Numbered from the stretch's first letter, positions 17,558 to 26,377 are shown. The stretch is 54,586 nt of DNA from Pedobacter sp. UBA4863 (GCF_002399615.1 NZ_DHDZ01000032.1:11242-65827), one strand, 5' to 3'. The notes: a model not told the origin generated them from the letters alone. Numbers and translations: made by a program.

Positions 17558-17602
17558 CAGACAATTATACACAAAAATATACATTTTGTCTGTAATAGCA
17601 AA
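17558..17602 (-). promoter_or_regulatory. Promoter and probable operator of the RES-Xre module
   Basis: On the minus strand TTTG (17599-17602), then exactly 19 bases, then TATTTTTG (17572-17579) gives a full match to the Bacteroidota promoter TTTG-N19-TAnnTTTG. An inverted repeat CAGACAA (17558-17564) / TTGTCTG (17586-17592), arms 21 bases apart, flanks the -7 box and ends 3 bases before the antitoxin ATG. This is the expected place for an autoregulatory operator. The -33 element overlaps the T-tract of the tyrS terminator. Confidence 0.7.
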
Positions 17603-17624
17603 AAAATACCGCAAATATTTGCGG
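17603..17624 (-). terminator. tyrS terminator
   Basis: On the minus strand CCGCAAATATTTGCGG (17609-17624) folds perfectly and is followed by TATTTTTTT. It lies 25 bases after the tyrS stop codon. Confidence 0.9.
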
Positions 17625-17649
17625 CATCCTATTAAAGGAAAAATGGTTT

Positions 17650-18936
17650 TTACTCTACTATAATCAAAAAGTAGTTTTTCTTGCCTTTTTGAACTACCAA
17701 GAACTCGTTGTTTATCAGGTTTTCAGTAGAGAAAGTAGTGTTTAAGTCAGCTACTTTGTTTTTGTTGATACTTAAACCGCCACCTTGTACTGTTTTCTTT
17801 ACTTCGCCTTTTGAAGGGAAAATGGTTGTTTTTTCTGCCAATAAAGAAGGAGTGTCAATGCCCACGGCTAAATCGTCTTTTGAGATTTTAAACTGCGGAA
17901 TACCTTCAAAAATATCCAAAACTTCTGCCGAGCTAAGTCCGTTTAAAAATTCTAAAGAACCATTGCCAAACAAAAATTCAGAGGTTTTAATGGCGGTTTC
18001 CAAAGCTTCTGCCGAGTGTGTTCTAACAGTAATATCTTCGGCTAATGCTTTTTGCAAAATACGCAAGTGTGGTGCTTCATTGTGCTGTGCTTCTAAAGCT
18101 TCCAATTCTTCTTTTCCTTTTAGCGTAAAAATTCTAATCCAGGATTTTACGTCGCTATCCGATGAATTTAACCAGAACTGATAGTATTTATAAGGCGAAG
18201 TTTTTGCTGGATCTAGCCAAATTGCTCCACTTTCCGTTTTGCCAAATTTAGTTCCATCTGCTTTTTTAATTAGCTGTGTAGTTAAAGCATAAGCTGTACC
18301 TTGGTCTTTTTTTCTGATCAACTCTGTGCCAGTAACAATATTACCCCATTGGTCAGAGCCACCCATTTGCAAAACGCAATTATGATGTTTCCACAAATAA
18401 TAAAAGTCGTAACCCTGAATTAATTGATAGCTAAATTCGGTGAAAGAAAGTCCGTTATCTCCCTCCAAACGTTTTTTTACGCTGTCTTTGGCCATCATAT
18501 AGTTTACCGTAATGTGCTTGCCTACTTCACGAATAAAATCTAGGAAATTGAAATTCTTAAACCAGTCGCCATTATTTACCATTACGGCACCGTTTCCGCC
18601 ATCTTCAAAATTTAGAAATTTAGAAAGTTGCTTCTTCATTCCCGCTAGGTTATGCGCAACCATTTCTTCAGTTTGCAAATTGCGTTCGTCAGATTTTCCA
18701 GAAGGGTCTCCCACCATGCCCGTTGCACCGCCAACCAAAGCAACAGGCTTGTGTCCTGCTCTTTGAAAATGGATCAAGGTCATGATTTGAGTAAGATGAC
18801 CTACATGCAAAGAATCGGCAGTTGGATCAAAACCGATATAACCAGCACACATACCTTCATTCAGTTTCTGTTCAGTGTCGGGCATAATATCGTGTAACAT
18901 ACCTCTCCAACGTAATTCTTCTACAAAATTTTTCAT
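17650..18936 (-). CDS. tyrS: Tyrosyl-tRNA synthetase
   Basis: This class I synthetase charges tRNA-Tyr. The 428-residue protein has the usual bacterial length: catalytic Rossmann fold with the HIGH-equivalent HVGH (about 43-46, in DPTADSLHVGHL), a KMSKS-equivalent KFGKT (about 231-235), and a C-terminal S4-like RNA-binding domain (about 355-428). It is transcribed alone, ending in the terminator at 17603-17624. A TATCTTTG box at 19030-19037 would give a leader of about 90 bases, in which I saw no T-box-like structure. Confidence 0.97.
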   Translation of the reverse strand: MKNFVEELRWRGMLHDIMPDTEQKLNEGMCAGYIGFDPTADSLHVGHLTQIMTLIHFQRAGHKPVALVGGATGMVGDPSGKSDERNLQTEEMVAHNLAGMKKQLSKFLNFEDGGNGAVMVNNGDWFKNFNFLDFIREVGKHITVNYMMAKDSVKKRLEGDNGLSFTEFSYQLIQGYDFYYLWKHHNCVLQMGGSDQWGNIVTGTELIRKKDQGTAYALTTQLIKKADGTKFGKTESGAIWLDPAKTSPYKYYQFWLNSSDSDVKSWIRIFTLKGKEELEALEAQHNEAPHLRILQKALAEDITVRTHSAEALETAIKTSEFLFGNGSLEFLNGLSSAEVLDIFEGIPQFKISKDDLAVGIDTPSLLAEKTTIFPSKGEVKKTVQGGGLSINKNKVADLNTTFSTENLINNEFLVVQKGKKNYFLIIVE

Positions 18937-19029
18937 CTGTTTAATTTATTTTATTGATAATAATCAAGTTTTTTCATTCCCTTTTGGGCTTTAAAAATCA
19001 TGATGGTATCATCATTAGCGATTTTAGGG

Positions 19030-19037
19030 CAAAGATA
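19030..19037 (-). promoter_or_regulatory. Possible tyrS -7 box
   Basis: TATCTTTG on the minus strand matches TAnnTTTG, 93 bases upstream of the tyrS ATG. The distance leaves room for a leader; no -33 match was found. Confidence 0.35.
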
Positions 19038-19133
19038 ACTTTTAGTTTTTTGGTTTTTCAGTTTTTTAGAAATCCTTCACTCACCAACGAAACAACCAAT
19101 CAACTAACAATGTATATAGCTATATTTACAGAT

Positions 19134-19805
19134 ATGAACTTCCTTTCTCATTTTTACTTTGACAGAAATACACCGAACGTTAATATTGTTTTAGGTACTG
19201 TTTTACCCGATCTTTTGAAAAATGCGAACAAAAGCTGGAATGTCCATCCAGAAAAACATCCAGAACTTTTTGATAAGGTAGGTTTAGGTGACTTGTTGCA
19301 AGGTTGGAAAAGGCACTTGCATGTAGATCTTTTGTTTCACTCCTCAGCTTTCTTTAGCGAGAAAACGCAAGAATTGAAGCGGTTGCTTGTTCCAATATTG
19401 AAGGATAGCCCAGTGCGCCCCTCTTTTTTAGCACATATTGGGGTGGAATTGCTTTTAGACCATTTGCTCATTGAGCAGCAAAAAATAGTTATCACTTCAT
19501 TTTATGATAACTTGGAGGCTGTAGCAGAGGATGATCTGATCGGTTTTCTCCACAGTTGCAAAATTGACGACACTCCGCTTTTCTTCAAATTTTTTAATAG
19601 TTTTAAATCTAGCCGCTACTTGTTGAGTTATCAAAAGCTTGATAATATAGGTTATGCTTTACAGCGTATTTGTATGCGTGTTTGGGAACATCCTTTTAGC
19701 GAAAAAAATATTTATGATTTGAATGTTGTACTAGAATTTTATAAAAACAAATTACAAGTAGATTTTATGGTTATATTTGAAGAGATTGAAAATCGGTTAA
19801 TATAA
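19134..19805 (+). CDS. Acyl carrier protein phosphodiesterase-like protein
   Basis: Starting at the ATG 19134 gives 223 residues beginning MNFLSHFYFDRNTPNVNIVLGTVLPDLLKN, which matches the usual start of the AcpH family (MNFLAHLYLS...GNxxxDF). Upstream in-frame TTG and ATG codons would add a non-conserved tail and are rejected. AcpH removes 4'-phosphopantetheine from acyl carrier protein; Bacteroidota homologues are poorly studied, and the metal-binding HD-type residues (H19-equivalents) are only partly evident, so the activity is inferred. The next gene follows after 3 bases, so both are one operon. Confidence 0.65.
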   Translation: MNFLSHFYFDRNTPNVNIVLGTVLPDLLKNANKSWNVHPEKHPELFDKVGLGDLLQGWKRHLHVDLLFHSSAFFSEKTQELKRLLVPILKDSPVRPSFLAHIGVELLLDHLLIEQQKIVITSFYDNLEAVAEDDLIGFLHSCKIDDTPLFFKFFNSFKSSRYLLSYQKLDNIGYALQRICMRVWEHPFSEKNIYDLNVVLEFYKNKLQVDFMVIFEEIENRLI

Positions 19806-19808
19806 ACC

Positions 19809-20891
19809 ATGCGTAAACGTTATCTAGTTGTCTTTTTATTTCTTTTTGTGGCTTCGGCAAGTGCACAAAGAAAATACAGTAACGAATTTTTAAATATTGG
19901 AGTAGGTTCTACTGCTTTTGGCTTGTCGGGTGCTGTGGTAGCTAACGTAAATGATGTTACTGCCGGTTACTGGAATCCTGCGGGTTTAGCCCGTTTGGAA
20001 ACTTCGCAACAGGTAAGTTTTATGCACTCCGAATATTTTGCAGGCATTGCCAAATACGATTATGGTTCGTTTGCCACTTCGGTACAAGATAACACCGCGG
20101 TAATTGGGGCATCGGTTTTAAGGTTTGGGGTAGATGATATTCCCGATACTTCTGAGCTGATCGATGCCGATGGAAATATCAATTACGACAGGGTTAAGAA
20201 GTTTTCGGCAGCAGATTATGCCTTTATTTTTTCTTATGCTCGCAAAAAGGGCAAAAATGGTATTGGTTTAGGCGATGGTTTAAGTTATGGTGCTAACGTA
20301 AAAGTAATTCGACGTTTAGTAGGAGCGTATGGTAAATCTTGGGGATTTGGTTTAGATGCGGGGGTGCAATATCAAAAAGGAAAATGGAAGTTTGCCGCAG
20401 TTGGAAAAGATATTACTTCTACGTTTAACTCGTGGAGCTACAATGCCGATAAGCTTTCTACAGTTTATGCCACTACAGGTAACGATATACCGAAAAGCTC
20501 TACCGAAACTGCCATGCCTCGCATTGTTTTAGGAGCGGCTTATGGTACTCCATTGAACGAAAAGTTTAATGTTATGGCCGAAACCAACGTTAATTTAACT
20601 ACCGACGGGAAAAGAAATGTGTTGATAGGTGCCGATCCGGTAAGTGCCGACCCAACTTTAGGAATTTCTTTTGACTTTAAGCAAACTGTTTTTTTGCGGG
20701 CCGGGGTAGGTAATATCCAAAAATCTACCGACTTTACTGGAAAACAAATTTATACTTACCAGCCTAATATGGGTGTGGGTATTAAAATCAAAAATTTTTC
20801 TTTAGACTATGCGCTAACCAATGTTGGTAATAGTGCTGATGCACTTTATAGTAACGTTTTCTCTATTAGGTTAGATTTTGAAAATAAATAG
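19809..20891 (+). CDS. PorV/PorQ family outer-membrane beta-barrel protein
   Basis: The 360-residue protein has a signal peptide ending at SASAQ and a FadL-like barrel of the PorV/PorQ type: NIGVGSTAFGLSGAVVANVNDVTAGYWNPAGLA at the N-terminus contains the family's NPAGL motif, and the chain ends FSIRLDFENK. PorV family members are shuttles or attachment factors of the type IX secretion system; PorQ-like paralogues have less certain jobs. It lies 3 bases after the AcpH-like gene. Whether it is the functional PorV cannot be told; several paralogues are usual per genome. Confidence 0.85.
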   Translation: MRKRYLVVFLFLFVASASAQRKYSNEFLNIGVGSTAFGLSGAVVANVNDVTAGYWNPAGLARLETSQQVSFMHSEYFAGIAKYDYGSFATSVQDNTAVIGASVLRFGVDDIPDTSELIDADGNINYDRVKKFSAADYAFIFSYARKKGKNGIGLGDGLSYGANVKVIRRLVGAYGKSWGFGLDAGVQYQKGKWKFAAVGKDITSTFNSWSYNADKLSTVYATTGNDIPKSSTETAMPRIVLGAAYGTPLNEKFNVMAETNVNLTTDGKRNVLIGADPVSADPTLGISFDFKQTVFLRAGVGNIQKSTDFTGKQIYTYQPNMGVGIKIKNFSLDYALTNVGNSADALYSNVFSIRLDFENK

Positions 20892-20913
20892 AGGTTGACG
20901 GAGTGGTTATAGG

Positions 20914-21642
20914 CTATGCACTAGTATTTAATGTTCTCATTCTATAACTCATTATGGCTGTTTTTCCCAGTTTACTGATAAGCTGATAGTTGGCAACGGC
21001 ACCAACAGCAGCGCCAACCACAGGAAGTAGTTGTGCGAGTTTCGCCAAGTCTATGTAATCTCGGTATTCTTGCTGAAAAGTTTGCCAATCGAATTGGTCA
21101 CCGCTTTCTGGAAGTAGTAGTAGTTTTTGGTCAAAATTTTCCATTTGCGCAAGGATTTTTTGGCCACCTTTTTTGCTGGAAAAAGCCAATTGAAATATGT
21201 GTAGGATGTATAAACGTTCTCTAAAATCGCTAGTGTTAAAGCCGTAAAGTGCAGCAATTTCGTAGAGTAGTTTTAGTTTAATGCCAATTAGTATCGGGAA
21301 ATCGGCCATGCTCATTAAAAAACCACCTGCACCGGTAATACCGCCTTCGGCTGCGCCAGTTTTACAATAACTAGCGATCTTCGCTTTTACCAAAGCCTCT
21401 CTATGTATTAAGCTCATTTCTGCTGGGGGTAAATCAGTACTCGTAATTTCCGAGCCAAAAAGTACTGCTTTTACCATCTGCTTAATGGTTATGGTAATGG
21501 CATCATGCACTTTCTGCGGGATGTAACTGTTAATTTTACCTTGAACCTTTGTGGCCATGCTATTCATTAGCGATGGTTTTTTCATTACTTCCGCTTTCCA
21601 AAATTGGAGTTCTAAGGCTATCTGTTGTTGGTAATTGTGCAT
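20914..21642 (-). CDS. EcsC family protein
   Basis: The 242-residue protein matches the EcsC family: a glycine-rich segment GGITGAGGFLMSMADFPILIGIKLKLLYEIAALYGF around residues 98-135 and a second glycine/alanine-rich part near the C-terminus (LPVVGAAVGAVANYQLI). EcsC of Bacillus is linked to an ABC transporter but its biochemical role is unknown. No ABC transporter is adjacent here. It is convergent with the PorV-like gene. Confidence 0.88.
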   Translation of the reverse strand: MHNYQQQIALELQFWKAEVMKKPSLMNSMATKVQGKINSYIPQKVHDAITITIKQMVKAVLFGSEITSTDLPPAEMSLIHREALVKAKIASYCKTGAAEGGITGAGGFLMSMADFPILIGIKLKLLYEIAALYGFNTSDFRERLYILHIFQLAFSSKKGGQKILAQMENFDQKLLLLPESGDQFDWQTFQQEYRDYIDLAKLAQLLPVVGAAVGAVANYQLISKLGKTAIMSYRMRTLNTSA

Positions 21643-21748
21643 ATGTGTAGTTTTAACAACTTAGAGGGCATAAAGTTGTGCGATGTTACGGGAAGAAGAA
21701 AATGGTAGAAAAGTCGTATTACGAAGTAATTTGTAATTTAGGTGTTAG

Positions 21749-21778
21749 CAAAAAAAAAGCCCCGCAATTGCGAGACTT
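21749..21778 (-). terminator. Terminator of the OmpH lipoprotein gene
   Basis: On the minus strand a 9-bp stem with G-U pairs, AAGTCTCGC/GCGGGGCTT (21757-21778), carries an AATT loop and is followed by a run of T (21749-21758). It lies 21 bases after the stop codon. Confidence 0.8.
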
Positions 21779-21799
21779 TAAAAGATTTTATAAAAAGAA

Positions 21800-22402
21800 T
21801 TATTTCTTTTCTTTAATGTAAGCTTCGTTCAAGCCTTTAATTACTTCATGGGTAACATCTAAGCTTTCATCAGCAAAAAGAATATCGCCCATGCCTTTTT
21901 GGTATTTTAAAACCATTTTATAGCCTTTGTCCTTCGCGTAGATTTTTAGATAATCGGCCACTTTATTGTAAAGTGCTTCTTGCTCTTTAGCTTGCTCATT
22001 TTGAAAAGCTGCACCAGCGTTTTGTTGGTAAGCTTGTAATTCTTGTTGTTTGCGGCCCAATCTTTCTTCGGTGGCAGCTCTTTGTTCTGCGGTCATGCTG
22101 TTGGCTTGCGATTGGTATTGTTGCATATCGCGTTGGAAAGCTTGTCCTTTAGCTTTAAGGTCTGCATCGGCAGCTTTTCCTTTGGCTTCCATTTTGGTTT
22201 TAAGCACTTTAAAATATTCGTATTGGTTTAAAAGTGAATCCGAATCTACGAAAACGATTTTATCCTTGTTTGCATCTAAGGTTACAGCTGGTTTTGCTGC
22301 CGTACTTTCTGTTTTTGTCTCTTTATTTCCGCAAGCGCTCATTACCGATACGATGGCAATTGCAGTAGCTAATCCGCTAAATTTTACTGTGTTTAGTGTC
22401 AT
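21800..22402 (-). CDS. OmpH/Skp-like lipoprotein chaperone
   Basis: From the ATG at 22402 the protein has 200 residues; a TTG 12 codons upstream is rejected because the lipoprotein signal begins at MTLNTVKF. The signal ends in M-S-A-C (Cys24), a slightly loose lipobox. Mature residues about 50-200 have the OmpH/Skp pattern: KIVFVDSDSLLNQYEYFK, a long Gln/Ala-rich coiled coil (about 75-145), and a last strand-helix part (KGYKMVLKYQKGMGDILFADESLDVT). Skp chaperones bind unfolded outer-membrane proteins. A lipid-anchored form would stay at a membrane. Two more OmpH genes lie at 35981-37208. Confidence 0.88.
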   Translation of the reverse strand: MTLNTVKFSGLATAIAIVSVMSACGNKETKTESTAAKPAVTLDANKDKIVFVDSDSLLNQYEYFKVLKTKMEAKGKAADADLKAKGQAFQRDMQQYQSQANSMTAEQRAATEERLGRKQQELQAYQQNAGAAFQNEQAKEQEALYNKVADYLKIYAKDKGYKMVLKYQKGMGDILFADESLDVTHEVIKGLNEAYIKEKK

Positions 22403-22422
22403 TCTGTTGTTATAAATTTTAG

Positions 22423-22430
22423 CAAATATA
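22423..22430 (-). promoter_or_regulatory. -7 box of the OmpH lipoprotein gene
   Basis: TATATTTG on the minus strand matches TAnnTTTG and ends 20 bases before the ATG at 22402. Confidence 0.45.
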
Positions 22431-22501
22431 AAAATCAAATCCGACTATCCTAAAAGTCGTCTTTTAATAATGTGATTTAGGTGTTTTTATTGTTTAAATA
22501 G

Positions 22502-22510
22502 TTATCCACA
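22502..22510 (+). promoter_or_regulatory. Perfect DnaA-box sequence upstream of gyrB
   Basis: TTATCCACA matches the DnaA-box consensus TTATNCACA exactly. It lies in the divergent gap between the OmpH lipoprotein gene and gyrB, 26 bases before the gyrB -7 box. It is single, so it suggests regulation, or chance, not an origin. Confidence 0.4.
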
Positions 22511-22536
22511 ATGCCCGTAAATCCATAAAAAATGGT

Positions 22537-22544
22537 TATTTTTG
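22537..22544 (+). promoter_or_regulatory. -7 box of gyrB
   Basis: TATTTTTG matches TAnnTTTG and ends 22 bases before the gyrB ATG. No clear -33 TTTG lies at the right spacing. Confidence 0.45.
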
Positions 22545-22566
22545 AATCTTAAATTTTTAATGAAAT

Positions 22567-24525
22567 ATGAGCGAAGAAAAAAATCCAAACTCAAACTATT
22601 CGGCCGATAATATACAGGTTTTAGAAGGCTTGGAAGCTGTTCGTAAGCGTCCTTCGATGTATATCGGTGATACCGGAGTTAAAGGTTTGCACCATTTGGT
22701 TTATGAAGTTGTAGATAACTCTATTGATGAGGCCTTGGCCGGTCATGCCGATACTATTTACGTAAATATATTAAAAGACAATTCTATAAGGGTAGAAGAT
22801 AACGGCCGTGGTATTCCAACCGGTATCAATACAAAAGAAAACAAATCGGCATTAGAAATTGTAATGACCGTTTTGCACGCAGGTGGTAAGTTTGATAAGG
22901 ATACTTATAAAGTTTCTGGTGGTTTGCACGGTGTGGGGGTAAGTTGCGTTAACGCACTTTCTACACATTTAAAGGCCGAAGTACACCGCGAAGGTAAGAT
23001 CTGGATGCAGGAATATCAAATTGGAATTCCGCAGTACGATGTAAAAGAAGTTGGTGCAACAGATAAGAGGGGTACCATTGTAACTTTTACGCCAGACCCA
23101 ACTATTTTTACACAAACTACCGAATATCGTTACGATACATTAGCTGGTCGGTTACGTGAGTTAGCTTTCTTAAATAAAGGAATTAGTTTAACGCTTACCG
23201 ATGAGCGTGAGACAAATGAAGACGGTACCTATTTGTCTGAAAATTTTAAGTCTGACGGTGGTTTAAAAGAGTTCGTTGCCTTTTTAGATGGTACACGTGC
23301 TTCTTTCTTGCCGGAGCCAATTTATATCGAAGGTATTAAGAATGGTATTCCGGTAGAGCTAGCTTTTCAGTACAACGATAGTTATTCTGAAAATGTACAC
23401 TCGTACGTGAATAATATTAATACGCACGAGGGTGGTACCCATATTGCAGGTTTCCGTCGTGGTTTAACACGTACTTTAAAAACATATGCCGATAAATCTG
23501 GGTTGTTAAAGAACCTTAAAATGGAAATTACCGGCGATGATTTTAGAGAAGGTTTGACTGCGGTTGTTTCTGTTAAGGTGCAAGAACCGCAGTTTGAAGG
23601 CCAAACCAAAACCAAATTAGGTAACTCTGAGGTAATGGGGGCGGTAGATGTTGCCGTGGGCGAAGCTTTGGGTAATTATTTGGAAGAAAATCCAAAAGAG
23701 GCTAAATTGATCATCAATAAGGTTATTTTGGCGGCTACAGCTAGGGCAGCTGCTCGTAAAGCTCGTGAAATGGTTCAGCGCAAGAGCGTAATGGGTGGTT
23801 CTGGTTTGCCAGGAAAATTAGCCGATTGCTCTGATAATGATCCAGAAAAATGCGAATTGTTCTTAGTAGAGGGCGACTCGGCGGGTGGTACCGCTAAACA
23901 AGGTCGCGATCGTAATTATCAAGCCATTTTACCTTTAAAAGGTAAAATTTTGAACGTAGAGAAATCTATGGAACACAAAATCTACGAAAACGACGAGATT
24001 AAGAATATGTTTACTGCCCTGGGCGTAAGTATTGGTACCGAAGATGATGATAAAGCATTGAACTTAACTAAGTTGCGTTATCATAAAATCGTTATCATGA
24101 CGGATGCTGATATCGACGGTTCGCACATTACGACCTTGATTTTAACGTTCTTTTTCCGTTATATGAAACCGTTAATTGAAGCTGGTTATGTTTATATTGC
24201 TGCACCGCCACTTTATCAGGTTAAAAAAGGGAAAGATTTTGAATATTGCTGGAACGACGCACAACGCGATGCTGCCATACAACGTTTAAAAGGTGCGGGT
24301 AAAGAAGATAGCGTACACGTGCAACGTTACAAAGGTTTGGGAGAGATGAACGCAGAACAGTTATGGGAAACTACCTTAGACCCGGCTCGTCGTATATTAA
24401 TGCAAGCAACTATTGAAAACGCAGCCGAATGCGACCATACTTTTTCTATGTTAATGGGCGATGAAGTAGCGCCACGTAGAGAGTTTATTGAACGTAATGC
24501 GAAATATGCGAAGATAGACGCGTAG
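22567..24525 (+). CDS. gyrB: DNA gyrase subunit B
   Basis: GyrB is the ATPase subunit of gyrase, which introduces negative supercoils. In 652 residues it shows the GHKL ATPase (EVVDNSIDEALAG, EDNGRGIP, GGLHGVGVSCVNAL), the transducer domain, and the TOPRIM domain (LVEGDSAGG, then MTDADIDGSHI). The C-terminal EVAPRREFIERNA is typical of GyrB and separates it from ParE. The length fits the short gyrase-B form without the enterobacterial insertion. It is monocistronic with a terminator at 24624-24660. Confidence 0.98.
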   Translation: MSEEKNPNSNYSADNIQVLEGLEAVRKRPSMYIGDTGVKGLHHLVYEVVDNSIDEALAGHADTIYVNILKDNSIRVEDNGRGIPTGINTKENKSALEIVMTVLHAGGKFDKDTYKVSGGLHGVGVSCVNALSTHLKAEVHREGKIWMQEYQIGIPQYDVKEVGATDKRGTIVTFTPDPTIFTQTTEYRYDTLAGRLRELAFLNKGISLTLTDERETNEDGTYLSENFKSDGGLKEFVAFLDGTRASFLPEPIYIEGIKNGIPVELAFQYNDSYSENVHSYVNNINTHEGGTHIAGFRRGLTRTLKTYADKSGLLKNLKMEITGDDFREGLTAVVSVKVQEPQFEGQTKTKLGNSEVMGAVDVAVGEALGNYLEENPKEAKLIINKVILAATARAAARKAREMVQRKSVMGGSGLPGKLADCSDNDPEKCELFLVEGDSAGGTAKQGRDRNYQAILPLKGKILNVEKSMEHKIYENDEIKNMFTALGVSIGTEDDDKALNLTKLRYHKIVIMTDADIDGSHITTLILTFFFRYMKPLIEAGYVYIAAPPLYQVKKGKDFEYCWNDAQRDAAIQRLKGAGKEDSVHVQRYKGLGEMNAEQLWETTLDPARRILMQATIENAAECDHTFSMLMGDEVAPRREFIERNAKYAKIDA

Positions 24526-24623
24526 TTCAGTTAAACTGAAAAGAAACAGGTTGACAGATTTAACAATGTGAAACTGTTTCACGAAATAAACAGCACCCAG
24601 TTTGGGTGAAAAATAATTATAGG

Positions 24624-24660
24624 CAATGAGCTCGGTATTTTATCGGGCTCATTGTTTTTA
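24624..24660 (+). terminator. gyrB terminator
   Basis: CAATGAGCTCG (24624-24634) pairs with CGGGCTCATTG (24644-24654), one G-U pair, and is followed by TTTTT. Confidence 0.9.
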
Positions 24661-24801
24661 CATTAGGTTTCAGCTATTACTTAAATCGATGGTTGTTTTA
24701 ATTATGCCCTACTTAAATCGAATAACAGCTTTCATTGTTTTCTTGGTAAATACATTGAGACTGTTCGAAATAGATAGTTCGAAGTGCGCTAAGTGTTAAT
24801 A

Positions 24802-24827
24802 GAAAAGATAACGGACTTGCGTTATCT
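24802..24827 (-). terminator. Terminator of the UbiA-type gene
   Basis: On the minus strand AGATAACG (24820-24827) pairs with CGTTATCT (24806-24813) around a 6-base loop, followed by TTTTCT. It lies 15 bases after the stop codon. Confidence 0.75.
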
Positions 24828-24842
24828 GTAAAAAAAAAAGTA

Positions 24843-25703
24843 CTAAGACTTGTATTTTAAATAAGTATCTACTAAAAAACAAATGGCAAATATTACCGAA
24901 GCATAGCCATTGGTGGTAGCAAAAGCCCTATCTACTTTACTAATATCGTTTGGCTTAACTAAGCGATGCTGATAAATGAGCATGGCACAGAAAAACGCAA
25001 CTCCTATATAGTATGGCCAACCAAAATCTATAAAATAAATAGGCGTAATTACACAAGCAGCAGATAACAGATGCAGAAAAGAAGACAGGCGCAAGGCATT
25101 TTTTATACCCAATGCGGATGGAATAGAATGTAACTGTTCGGCACGGTCAAATTCTTCGTCTTGCAACGCGTAAATAATATCGAAACCACTTACCCAAAAC
25201 AGTACGGCAAACGAATAAAGTATAGGTACAATACTAAAATGACCTGTTACCGCAATGTAAGCACCAATGGGAGCCAAACCTAGTCCAACTCCTAAAACCA
25301 AATGGCACAATGCCGTAAAACGTTTGGTGTAGCTGTAAAATAGCACCACAAAAATTGCTATTGGCGATAAATAGAAACAAAGTGGATTAATAAAGTATGT
25401 AGTGGCAATAAAAAGTGCACAGTTAATAATTACGAAAATTAAGGCTTCTTTTGCCGATATTTTTCCTGCGGGAATGTCTCTTGTAGCCGTTCTGGGATTT
25501 TTGGCGTCAATATCTCTATCTAGGTACCTGTTAAAAGCCATGGCAGCATTACGAGCAAATACCATGCACAATAGTACTGCAACTAATAAATACCAATTAA
25601 ACGGATGGGGTGTGGTACTTACGCCTAAGAAAAACCCAATAAAGGCAAAAGGCATTGCAAATATAGAGTGGGCAAATAATACGAGCGAAAAATATTTTTT
25701 CAT
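24843..25703 (-). CDS. UbiA-family prenyltransferase, probably for menaquinone (MqnP-like)
   Basis: The 286-residue integral membrane protein has eight or nine predicted spans. It carries both Asp-rich motifs of UbiA enzymes: N58-RYL-D62-RDI-D66 and a second DEEFD in YALQDEEFDRAEQLHSIP, which bind the prenyl diphosphate through Mg2+. It resembles the UbiA-like branch found in bacteria that lack ubiquinone and use the futalosine menaquinone route (MqnP). That reading is supported by UbiE- and UbiD-family genes elsewhere in the window but is inference. It lies 22 bases after engB on the same strand and is probably transcribed with it. Confidence 0.85.
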   Translation of the reverse strand: MKKYFSLVLFAHSIFAMPFAFIGFFLGVSTTPHPFNWYLLVAVLLCMVFARNAAMAFNRYLDRDIDAKNPRTATRDIPAGKISAKEALIFVIINCALFIATTYFINPLCFYLSPIAIFVVLFYSYTKRFTALCHLVLGVGLGLAPIGAYIAVTGHFSIVPILYSFAVLFWVSGFDIIYALQDEEFDRAEQLHSIPSALGIKNALRLSSFLHLLSAACVITPIYFIDFGWPYYIGVAFFCAMLIYQHRLVKPNDISKVDRAFATTNGYASVIFAICFLVDTYLKYKS

Positions 25704-25725
25704 TTAATACAATGTAAACTGATAA

Positions 25726-26373
25726 TTATTTTTCAGGATGGTGAGCAGTATAAAATTTAGGATCAACAATTGGCTTTACAAAATCTTCGTTTACCTCTGT
25801 TACAAATTGTAAAAGTTTCTCCTTGCCTTGTCCATTTTCTGCTGAAGTAATAAAAAATGGGGGAACTTCTTCAAACCAGCCTAATAATGCTTTGTTAAAT
25901 TTGGTAACATTCTGGTCTGTTTTCGGCCCCGATTGCTTATCGGCCTTAGTGTACACCAATGCAAAAGGAATTTGGCACTCGCCCAACCACGAACAAAATT
26001 CTAAGTCAATTTTTTGTGGTTCTAAACGGCTGTCTATCAAAACAAAAACACATTGCAAACTTTCTCTTTTAGTAAGATATGCCCTGATAAATTTCTCCCA
26101 TTTCTCTCTACTGCTTTTAGAAACCCTAGCATAACCATAGCCGGGTAAATCTACAATGTACCATTTTTCATTAATTAAAAAATGATTGATCAATTGCGTT
26201 TTTCCTGGTTTTTGAGAGGTTTTAGCTAAACCATGCTGATTGACCAACATATTAATAAGTGACGACTTGCCCACATTAGAGCGCCCAATAAAAGCGTACT
26301 CTGGCATATCGGGAAGTGGCAAAGCCGAAACTTTGGTGTTGCTAACTACAAAGGTTGCAGATTTAATAATCAT
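25726..26373 (-). CDS. engB: Ribosome-biogenesis GTPase EngB (YihA/YsxC)
   Basis: From the ATG at 26373 the protein has 215 residues (MIIKSATFVVSN...), matching the family start; the upstream in-frame ATG adds 15 unrelated residues. GTPase motifs are G1 GRSNVGKSS, G3 DLPGYG, and G4 TKAD (in VYTKADKQ). EngB helps assemble the 50S ribosomal subunit and is essential in many bacteria. A -7 box TACCTTTG ends 4 bases before the ATG, so the mRNA is probably leaderless. The UbiA-type gene follows after 22 bases. Confidence 0.96.
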   Translation of the reverse strand: MIIKSATFVVSNTKVSALPLPDMPEYAFIGRSNVGKSSLINMLVNQHGLAKTSQKPGKTQLINHFLINEKWYIVDLPGYGYARVSKSSREKWEKFIRAYLTKRESLQCVFVLIDSRLEPQKIDLEFCSWLGECQIPFALVYTKADKQSGPKTDQNVTKFNKALLGWFEEVPPFFITSAENGQGKEKLLQFVTEVNEDFVKPIVDPKFYTAHHPEK

Positions 26374-26377
26374 GGTG

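Larger units (their letters stand above)
24526..24842. other. 317-base intergenic stretch between convergent gyrB and the UbiA-type gene
   Basis: No gene is seen. The stretch begins with a small palindrome TTCAGTTAAACTGAA (24526-24540) directly after the gyrB stop codon. It contains the gyrB terminator, a 12-base direct repeat TACTTAAATCGA (24678-24689 and 24710-24721), and the terminator of the UbiA-type gene. The role of the direct repeat is unknown. Confidence 0.6.

Noticed and set aside
22502..22510. Replication origin near gyrB
   Set aside because: Only one DnaA box is present and neither dnaA nor dnaN is in the window.
24678..24721. Direct repeat TACTTAAATCGA as an insertion footprint
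   Set aside because: The repeat is 12 bases with no element between the copies; no transposon remnants.
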